Both the position numbers and the translations under genes were made by a program. 32,600 nt of DNA, taken from IMG/VR virus record IMGVR_UViG_3300037502_001966, positions 1 to 32,600 of that record, one strand, 5' to 3'. How positions within the stretch are numbered: the first letter of the stretch is position 1; the number at the start of each line of letters is the position of its first letter. Origin of the DNA: a virus. A model generated the notes under the pieces. That model saw nothing but the letters and a program-made list of their open reading frames with translations, made no database searches and was not told where the DNA came from. Positions 27,127 to 32,600 of this stretch are shown here, in pieces.

Positions 27127-28311
27127 TTAAATCGTCACCGATCCTTTTTTGTATTTTATATAACCCGTAGTTGGTGTTACGAAATTTAATGTAGTTTGCG
27201 ATCCGACAGTTGTTTCTGTTGTCGCTGGCGAGAATTGATATTTCGATCCAACTGGAATTGTGATCGGCGGCGAAAGCAAAGCATATGCGTTGACAACGGA
27301 GCTTGATACACCTGAAGAATTTAACCCACCACCAAAAAGCGCATAATTCCCTACGGTCGTTGCGCTTAATTGCCTTATTGCCAAACTAAGTTCAGCAGGT
27401 GTTGTACGCACTAAACTGGTATCATATGCATCGACAGTTGATCTATATGCCCCATCAAACCCACCGCCAAAAAGAGCATAGTTTCCAACGCTTGTAGCGG
27501 TTAAAATATATCGCGCAACGCTTAACGCCGTAGGTGTTGTACGTACTAAACTTGTATCGTAAGCATCAACAACCGCACTGTTAACACTACCACTACCAAA
27601 CCCGCCACCAAAAAGGGCATAATTTCCGACTTTTGTTGCTGCAAAACGACTTCGCGCAACGCTTAACGCCGTAGGTGTTGTACGCACTAAACTGGTGTCG
27701 TACGCATCAACTGCTGCGCTTGCACTTCCTGTATCGCCGCCACCAAAAAGGGCATAATTCCCAACGCTTGTGGCGGCTAGAAATTCACGCGCAACGCTTA
27801 ACGCCGTAGGTGTTGTACGAACTAAACTGGTGTCGTAAGCATCGACTACTGCACTTACACTGCCTGTAGTACCGCCGCCAAAAAGAGCATAATTCCCAAC
27901 GTTTGTCGCTGCTAAGTATTGCCGCCCTACACTTAACGCCGTAGGTGTTGTACGCACTAAACTAGTATCATAGGCATCGACTACTGCACTGTAAACACCA
28001 CCACCAAACCCGCCGCCAAAAAGGGCATAGTTCCCAACCTTCGCTGCTGATAACCCAAACCTCGCAACACTTAACGCCGTAGGTGTTGTACGTACTAAAC
28101 TTGTGTCGTACGCATCGACCACAGCGCTGCTAACACCACTAGACAAACCGCCGCCAAAAAGGGCGTAATTTCCAACGCTTGTGGCAGCATTTCTTTCTTG
28201 TGAAACGCTTAGTGCTGTTGGATTTGGCGATGTCCTTACTAGCGTGCCAGTGGAAAGAGTGTAGTCAACTCTCGTCAATCCACCGCCGATATTTGTTCTC
28301 CCGCTACCCAT
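27127..28311 (-). CDS. Kelch-like seven-repeat beta-propeller, probable receptor-binding protein
   Basis: This 394-residue protein is built of seven VGNYALFGGG units, 45-47 residues apart. Each is followed by VDAYDTSLVRTTPTALSVAR, the Kelch-type pattern of a Gly-Gly turn and repeated Tyr/Asp/Val. The N-terminal TLSTGTLVRTSPNPTALSV supplies an extra strand set that can close the ring with the last unit, so one seven-bladed propeller is likely. The C-terminal region (ITIPVGSKYQFSP onward) looks like a small beta domain for attachment. ATG at 28311 with GGAGG six bases upstream. It lies among tail-tip genes, so it is expected to bind a surface sugar or protein. The loops between GGG and VDAYD vary most. 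Confidence 0.85.
   Translation of the reverse strand: MGSGRTNIGGGLTRVDYTLSTGTLVRTSPNPTALSVSQERNAATSVGNYALFGGGLSSGVSSAVVDAYDTSLVRTTPTALSVARFGLSAAKVGNYALFGGGFGGGVYSAVVDAYDTSLVRTTPTALSVGRQYLAATNVGNYALFGGGTTGSVSAVVDAYDTSLVRTTPTALSVAREFLAATSVGNYALFGGGDTGSASAAVDAYDTSLVRTTPTALSVARSRFAATKVGNYALFGGGFGSGSVNSAVVDAYDTSLVRTTPTALSVARYILTATSVGNYALFGGGFDGAYRSTVDAYDTSLVRTTPAELSLAIRQLSATTVGNYALFGGGLNSSGVSSSVVNAYALLSPPITIPVGSKYQFSPATTETTVGSQTTLNFVTPTTGYIKYKKGSVTI
27341..28172 (-). repeat. Coding tandem repeats of the propeller, 135-141 bp x 7
   Basis: The codons for VGNYALFGGG recur starting (plus-strand core gcataa or close variants) at 27341, 27476, 27617, 27752, 27887, 28025 and 28163, spacings 135, 141, 135, 135, 138 and 138. 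Middle copies are almost identical in DNA (the VRTTPTALSV part especially), which would allow recombination to change blade number or shuffle loops. Size differences fall in multiples of three, all in frame. Confidence 0.9.
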
Positions 28312-28323
28312 GATTCACCTCCT

Positions 28324-29400
28324 TTATGGCGCTGTGTTTTTATACGGATGTCCAGAAGGCAAGTCGCCCTGTAGACCCCATTTCCACGCGAGGTATCCTT
28401 CGATCTGTTGCCGCACAACGTTGGTGTTGTAGTTGGCAATAACTATAATTTCTTGCAACGTCATTGCGCCAAAGTTCCCGTCGTTTACACGATATTTGCC
28501 AATATCCACGGCGGTAGCAGCGGTCGGAAATGTACTTGTAACAGTCGAAGTAACTTGGGTGTTTCCGTTGTAATAGAGTGCGTGATTAGAATTTGTTACA
28601 CTTTCTGCTGTTAAAACTGTATATGGCTTTGTAGTCATGTTCACCACGCCACCAGTTATCGCGAGGCCCGATGCTCCGTAATTCCATTTGTCAAGATCCA
28701 TGATAAGTCCGCGACGACCCTCGGTAGACTCGGTGTTAGACGTGATAATTCCGCCATAATCGTAATCATTAATGCGAGCGACGGCGGCAATAAGCACTGG
28801 GGCTTGCAATGAATTTAAAAACGCTTCGTTGATTCTTAAAAAGTCACTTGTCCCGTCGAAAACAAGCCTATTCGGCTCATAACTTGGTCGAGCCGATGCC
28901 GTAGCTTGAGACGCGTGTCGGTTGTTTCCACTTTTGTCGCGCCACTCGCTTACGCCACCTGACACAAGCGTAAGTGTATTGAGGTCTGCGGCGTCTAGCC
29001 ACAGGGTCGTTGTAAGTGTTGCGGGAACATTCGTTGTTTGAATTGTTTTGACAACGATGTAATCAAAAAACAACGTTTCGCTTGGCGCGTTGTCTGCATA
29101 AAGCGTTATACCGCCGTCGTACGTCGTTGCGTATCCGACGTTTGCATTTTGCGCAGCAGCGAAAGACTGTGGGATAAAAAGTACTTCCGCTCGCATCGTC
29201 GATGTCACACCTGCAATCGTTACGTTCTTTTTCGCCGCAAAACCTGCATCGGTCGTGGCTGTCCAGCTTGCAGTTGTGACCGAAGTTTGACCCGTAATGG
29301 TTGTTGCAAGATCTATACCCGACTCAATTTTATTTAGGTTATTCGCGCTGACAGCAGGAGCAGACCCATTCACCCATGCTGTTTTGGTGTATATTGGCAC
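28324..29400 (-). CDS. Tail fibre/tip protein with LamG-like lectin domain
   Basis: 358 residues in two parts. The N-terminal part starts IYTKTAWVNGSAPAVSANNL, a phrase common at the start of phage tail fibres and appendages. The C-terminal part from about residue 130 is a concanavalin/LamG-like jelly roll: TLWLDAADLNTLTLVSGGVS, EWRDKSGNNRHASQ, RLVFDGTSDFL and the closing EGYLAWKWGLQ...LPSGHPYK. Such domains bind carbohydrate and suggest host-surface recognition. GTG start at 29400, seven bases after AAGGGGG. It is followed by the Kelch-like propeller, so the tip carries two candidate binding modules. Confidence 0.85.
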   Translation of the reverse strand: MPIYTKTAWVNGSAPAVSANNLNKIESGIDLATTITGQTSVTTASWTATTDAGFAAKKNVTIAGVTSTMRAEVLFIPQSFAAAQNANVGYATTYDGGITLYADNAPSETLFFDYIVVKTIQTTNVPATLTTTLWLDAADLNTLTLVSGGVSEWRDKSGNNRHASQATASARPSYEPNRLVFDGTSDFLRINEAFLNSLQAPVLIAAVARINDYDYGGIITSNTESTEGRRGLIMDLDKWNYGASGLAITGGVVNMTTKPYTVLTAESVTNSNHALYYNGNTQVTSTVTSTFPTAATAVDIGKYRVNDGNFGAMTLQEIIVIANYNTNVVRQQIEGYLAWKWGLQGDLPSGHPYKNTAP

Positions 29401-29406
29401 AAAGCG

Positions 29407-29853
29407 TCACCCCCTTTGTATCGTATCGCGCCTAACGATCTGAATTGATTCAAGATTTGTTTTGTTACGCGAATATAATACCCTCGATATCATTATACCA
29501 CTATTTGCTGTTGTTGTCGCCGTGCTTCCTGCAAAAATTCCAATTTCGCGTATGTTTGCGACTGCTTCCGTTTCAAGGATCACTGCTGTTTTTTCTAGTT
29601 GCCCCGTAGCGGGCTTTGTTGACGTGATAAATGATGTCCTAAAAATTTCCGCGCCCAGTTGCGTTTGTGTTGTACTAGGGGTCGTTGCGGATGTGCCAAC
29701 AGCGAGATAACGTATTTCTGTTGATGCGAGCTCTCCGTTGAGTGCGTTGCGCACCATGTCCAACCCAGCATCGGTGATGAGATTGTCGATGACAAAGCGC
29801 TCGTCATCTGCAATGATTTCATACTGTCCGAGCCACCCTCTTTTGTCTTCCAC
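29407..29853 (-). CDS. Baseplate/tail-fibre linker protein
   Basis: About 148 residues from the GTG at 29853, chosen because GGAGG lies seven bases upstream; a longer frame to 29982 overlaps the previous gene and has no site. The C-terminal part (IREIGIFAG, ISRVLYSRNK, SIQIVRRDTIQ) resembles conserved ends of Gram-positive phage tail-fibre/baseplate proteins. The middle is Thr-rich and beta-like (RYLAVGTSATTPSTTQTQLG). Probably connects the tail hub to the fibre proteins that follow. Family assignment is tentative. Confidence 0.75.
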   Translation of the reverse strand: MEDKRGWLGQYEIIADDERFVIDNLITDAGLDMVRNALNGELASTEIRYLAVGTSATTPSTTQTQLGAEIFRTSFITSTKPATGQLEKTAVILETEAVANIREIGIFAGSTATTTANSGIMISRVLYSRNKTNLESIQIVRRDTIQRG

Positions 29854-29894
29854 TTCGCCACCTCCATAGCTTTTTTGTAGTCTTGTAGTCTGGA

Positions 29895-31334
29895 TCAGCA
29901 AGGCATGAAAGAGTCGGACGGGAAAAGCGTATCCGATGGCACGACACAAGCGAAAACGGTCTGCGTTACCATCTCTGCCCACCCTTCCGACTCCGATGTA
30001 GCGGTGAGAATGACTAACAACTCATTTTCCCTGATGCTTGCTTTCAGGTCTTGTTTCAGTAAATCGTTGTAAAACTTCTGCCATCCTCCGAGCGGGTCAC
30101 CGTCGATGGCGTGAACCGTGTACACGAGCCGCCCTGCTCCATCAAGTTCTGAGATTGTAACCTTGTCGATGAGGAAGTCCGTGGAGCTTATGTTGTATTC
30201 GGGGAGCGTTATGGTTTGTAACTGCCCCGCAGCGAGCCCTGCTGTGTACGTATCGTATGTGATCTGCCGTGCCACTTTGGTATATTTTTCCAACTTGCCT
30301 GTCGCGATTGAGATCGCCTCACCACGAGATACGATGGATGTGTCGACATCGATACGCTCGTATACGCCAGTATTACCCTCTAGCGCTGCACGGTTTGCGA
30401 TAGCAACGACATCCTCTGACACAACGGCGAGGGAGATCAACCCTTTGTAGGTTACTTGTATCACGTCCGTTGTCGACAAAACGGTTTGAGTCGTCTCTTG
30501 TACAATACTGTTTTTCCCCACATCGTAGTAATACTTTTTATTTTTATCTACACCGTTTATACCTATGTCCGCGGACGCTATTTCAACACTATTTATAAAT
30601 ATTCTAGGTTTATCCGATATCGGAAATCTCGTGATAAAAACTCGTGACACGCCGTCAGGGTTAGGCGTTGGCTTCTCCAGTGCAATCTCATCCGTCTGTA
30701 TCTGCCCGCCACGGATGTACTGGCGATTGCGATACTGTGAGCGATCTTGTCTGACCTGCACGTTGTTTACACTTGACATAGTAGTGATCCCAAAAGGGGC
30801 GGTAAAAAAGCTACGAGGGGTAAAATAAAATTTCTTGTCATAATCAATATACCAGTTAAACCCAGTGATATCGCATAACTCATTTAGCGCATCTGATACC
30901 GTGCCGACGCGCGGGAAAGACGCTTTGTCAAGCGTTACTGACGTAGTAGAGATATTGCCAAGTGTTATACCATCGGGTACAAGATACGTAGTGTATAGGT
31001 CGTTAACTATTGTATGGACGGCGGTGTTTGTGTATGTCTTTGCAACGAGATATCGATCTGCAATTTGGTGATTGTCGACACACTCTATATCATAGTACCA
31101 TGCGTTTTTAGCTAGTGGCACATGCTTTTTTGGGTACAATAAAAACCCTGCGAATATTAATGTTGCAAAGTCATCGTATATCTGTATCTGTTGCCCATCC
31201 TGTAAATCCATTGTCATGGACACGTCTACAAGTTGTAGACGCGCCATTGAACGCTCATTAATTGTATCCTCGATCTCCAGCGATCCCAAGCGAAAACGAT
31301 TTGTGCGGTCGACTCCTGATATGATGATCTGCAT
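29895..31334 (-). CDS. Tail hub/baseplate protein (gp27-like)
   Basis: This 479-residue protein lies directly after the tape measure. N-terminal beta domain: MQIIISGVDRTNRFRLGSLE, MTMDLQDGQQIQIYDDFATL and IFAGFLLYPKKHVPL are typical of hub proteins that cap the tail tube. The middle contains SDALNELCDITGFNWYIDYD and TPRSFFTAPFGI, as found in gp27/gpJ-N-like tail hubs. The C-terminal part (TGLAAGQLQTITLPEYNISS and VTISELDGAGRLVYTVHAID) is a further beta domain and the last 40 residues are Ser-rich. The ATG at 31334 overlaps the tape-measure TGA as TGATG, with GGGAG nine bases upstream. No distal tail protein (Dit) is separately visible, so this protein probably makes the tip ring. Confidence 0.8.
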   Translation of the reverse strand: MQIIISGVDRTNRFRLGSLEIEDTINERSMARLQLVDVSMTMDLQDGQQIQIYDDFATLIFAGFLLYPKKHVPLAKNAWYYDIECVDNHQIADRYLVAKTYTNTAVHTIVNDLYTTYLVPDGITLGNISTTSVTLDKASFPRVGTVSDALNELCDITGFNWYIDYDKKFYFTPRSFFTAPFGITTMSSVNNVQVRQDRSQYRNRQYIRGGQIQTDEIALEKPTPNPDGVSRVFITRFPISDKPRIFINSVEIASADIGINGVDKNKKYYYDVGKNSIVQETTQTVLSTTDVIQVTYKGLISLAVVSEDVVAIANRAALEGNTGVYERIDVDTSIVSRGEAISIATGKLEKYTKVARQITYDTYTAGLAAGQLQTITLPEYNISSTDFLIDKVTISELDGAGRLVYTVHAIDGDPLGGWQKFYNDLLKQDLKASIRENELLVILTATSESEGWAEMVTQTVFACVVPSDTLFPSDSFMPC

Positions 31335-32600
31335 CAGTATGCACTCCCTACACGCGCTCTAATCGAGTCGACCATAATGGGTGCGACTGCGGAACTGATT
31401 TTTTTGCCATCCAAAAAAATGTTCGGTGTCGGCGCGGGTTGTTTTGCGGATGACGACACTCCCGACGGAGTCTTTGTCGACGGCGGTGTCGGCGCTGGCG
31501 GCGTCGGTATTTTAGGCGGAGTAAGCGTCACTCCCATCTGCTGCGCTTGCTGCTGCGCCCAAGATTGCTGACCTTTATTTCCACTAGACATCAGATCAGA
31601 TAAGTACTTTCGCTGATTCTCCAATTTATTTAACTGGTCAATTTGTGCCATAACTTCGTTAATTGCTTGCTGTATCGCTGGCTTTTTACTGTTAATGCCG
31701 TTAATTAGGCTTTGCCCAAAAGATTCTCCAGCCGACTGCCACCCCGAATTGTACGTGTTGAGTAGTTCTATAATTTCACTCTGATTCTTTGATGTCATAA
31801 GTTTTTGAGCTTCTGAAAAAAGAGCATCTTGCTGTAGTAATCGTTCGTACTTGTCGTTAATCAATTTTTCTTCTGTGGCATGATGCTCCTCAATTAACTT
31901 GATTAAATTCTCTTGATTCTGCTTTGCGTTCTCGTAGCTGGAGATCGCAATCTCGGCTTTTATTTCCGCAAGGCTTTCTTCGTCTTTTATTTGTCGCGCA
32001 GTTTCTTCTTCGTCGATTTTTTTACGATCCTCCGCCTTTTTTCGCAGGTCTTCGATTTCCATTCGGATCTGCTCGATCCTGATCCGCCGACCCTCTAAAA
32101 GCACTTCGCGCGTTCGTTTTGCCATTTCCTCGTCGAGTTCTTTTTGTATTTTTAACTTTTCTTCGGCGCTTTCGGCGCTCGCGAGTTGTTTGTCGAGTTC
32201 CGCCATACGTGCATTGTACGCTTGCTCCTCCATCGCTTTTTCTTCTGAACGAGTTGAATTATTTATTGCATCAATCTCTGCCTCAAGGCGATCCACTTGC
32301 TCGCGAGTTGTCGCGTCAAGCACTTCAAAGCGAATTTTTTGTTCATTAAGTAAAGTTTTTATTTTTTCGGAAGATTGCGATTTTATTCTTCGCAACTCGT
32401 CGCGATGGCTGTCATCAAGGATTTTTAAGTAATCGCGCGAATTTTTAATATCAATAGTTTTTTTGCTTTCACCGGCGAGGAGTTGCTCTTTCTTTTCTTT
32501 TTCGTAGCGGTTTCGTAGCGCAACAACAACTGCTTCGCCGACTTTGTTTACATTGTTCAGCATTTCTTCGTTGGCTTTTTTTTGCGCTTCCGCTAAGTCT
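31334..32600 (-). CDS. Tail tape measure protein, C-terminal part (joins to 1-2157)
   Basis: This is the continuation of the tape measure across the circle join; residues 720-1098 are encoded from 32473 to 31334. An apparent start at 32563 is internal and lies inside the duplicated 127 bases. Residues ~740-920 are a long, highly charged Glu/Lys/Arg helical region that looks like a coiled coil. It is followed by a Gln-rich part and a Pro-rich stretch (PPKIPTPPAPTPP) at about residues 1020-1050. The total length of 1098 residues is moderate for a siphophage tail. I see no lytic transglycosylase or peptidase domain. The stop overlaps the ATG of the next tail gene as TGATG, which indicates translational coupling. 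Confidence 0.93.
   Translation of the reverse strand, partial: DLAEAQKKANEEMLNNVNKVGEAVVVALRNRYEKEKKEQLLAGESKKTIDIKNSRDYLKILDDSHRDELRRIKSQSSEKIKTLLNEQKIRFEVLDATTREQVDRLEAEIDAINNSTRSEEKAMEEQAYNARMAELDKQLASAESAEEKLKIQKELDEEMAKRTREVLLEGRRIRIEQIRMEIEDLRKKAEDRKKIDEEETARQIKDEESLAEIKAEIAISSYENAKQNQENLIKLIEEHHATEEKLINDKYERLLQQDALFSEAQKLMTSKNQSEIIELLNTYNSGWQSAGESFGQSLINGINSKKPAIQQAINEVMAQIDQLNKLENQRKYLSDLMSSGNKGQQSWAQQQAQQMGVTLTPPKIPTPPAPTPPSTKTPSGVSSSAKQPAPTPNIFLDGKKISSAVAPIMVDSIRARVGSAY
32474..32600. repeat. Terminal direct repeat, right copy (circular overlap)
   Basis: Exact copy of bases 1-127. Any gene content here duplicates that at the start of the window, so these bases should be counted once. 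The minus-strand tape-measure frame enters here from position 1 of the window and continues downward to 31334. Confidence 0.95.

Noticed and set aside
27341-28172. Assembly artefact in the propeller repeats
   Set aside because: Units differ in loop sequence and in length by whole codons (135-141 bp), keep frame and close logically; collapse of identical copies cannot be excluded but inserted errors are unlikely.
29854-29982. Longer N-terminus for the 29407-29853 tail protein
   Set aside because: The extra residues are out-of-frame translation of the upstream hub gene and have no ribosome site, while the GTG at 29853 has a perfect GGAGG.
32474-32600. Second start of the tape measure C-terminal part at 32563
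   Set aside because: It is an internal Met in the continuous tape measure frame, inside the duplicated 127-bp overlap.
1-32600. tRNA genes, integrase or attachment core
   Set aside because: I found no tRNA-like cloverleaf, recombinase signature or paired attachment core by eye; a dedicated tRNA scan was not possible.

Overview
This window is the complete genome of a small tailed bacteriophage, read as a circular contig. The first 127 bases (1-127) recur exactly as the last 127 (32474-32600), and the tape-measure gene runs in one open frame across that join, so the unique circle is 32,473 bp. All recognisable genes lie on the minus strand. The organism is most likely a siphophage (HK97-type capsid, long tape measure, head-tail connector and tail genes, no sheath or contractile-tail genes) of a Bacillota (Firmicutes) host. 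That host is inferred from strong GGAGG ribosome binding sites, consensus sigma-A promoters, an XkdX protein, DUF2800/DUF2815 replication genes and a Lactobacillus-type B12-dependent ribonucleotide reductase. I see no integrase, CI-like repressor or excisionase, so a strictly virulent life cycle is likely.

Layout in transcription order (high to low coordinate). The early block (24929 to 13169) begins at a strong promoter near 24970. It encodes a small membrane protein, an unknown protein, a DUF2800 nuclease-like protein, a micro-ORF, a DUF2815 ssDNA-binding-like protein, an unknown protein, a divergent ThyX-like protein, class II RNR, DUF3310, a RusA resolvase, a ribbon-helix-helix protein, a small unknown protein, a primase/VapE helicase, an SNF2 helicase and an acidic unknown protein. 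At least five early promoters share one architecture: TTGACA-like, a 17-bp spacer usually containing TGTC, then TATGAT. The late block (13019 to 2141, then across the circle join to 25317) encodes small and large terminase, portal, MuF-type minor head protein, an acidic head-module protein, protease, major capsid, a small beta-rich protein, two glycosyltransferases, connectors, major tail protein, frameshifted tail chaperone, tape measure, tail hub-like protein, fibre/receptor proteins (LamG-like and a seven-repeat Kelch-like propeller), XkdX, holin, a small membrane protein and an amidase.

Three features stand out. (1) Two ~275-bp intergenic elements, 15143-15430 and 25005-25277, are inverted copies of each other. 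They are packed with 11-12 GTTCC/GGAAC iterons around AT-rich cores, and each sits between a terminator and an early promoter. They look like paired cis-acting elements (origin, partition or regulator) bracketing the replication module. (2) The portal gene ends at an in-frame A AAA AAC heptamer inside an A9 tract. The -1 frame there runs without a stop or start codon into the MuF gene, implying a slippage-made portal-MuF fusion of about 668 residues. (3) The tail chaperone pair uses the same heptamer for the classical G/GT frameshift. No DNA polymerase gene is visible; the place where related modules carry one holds nucleotide-metabolism genes.
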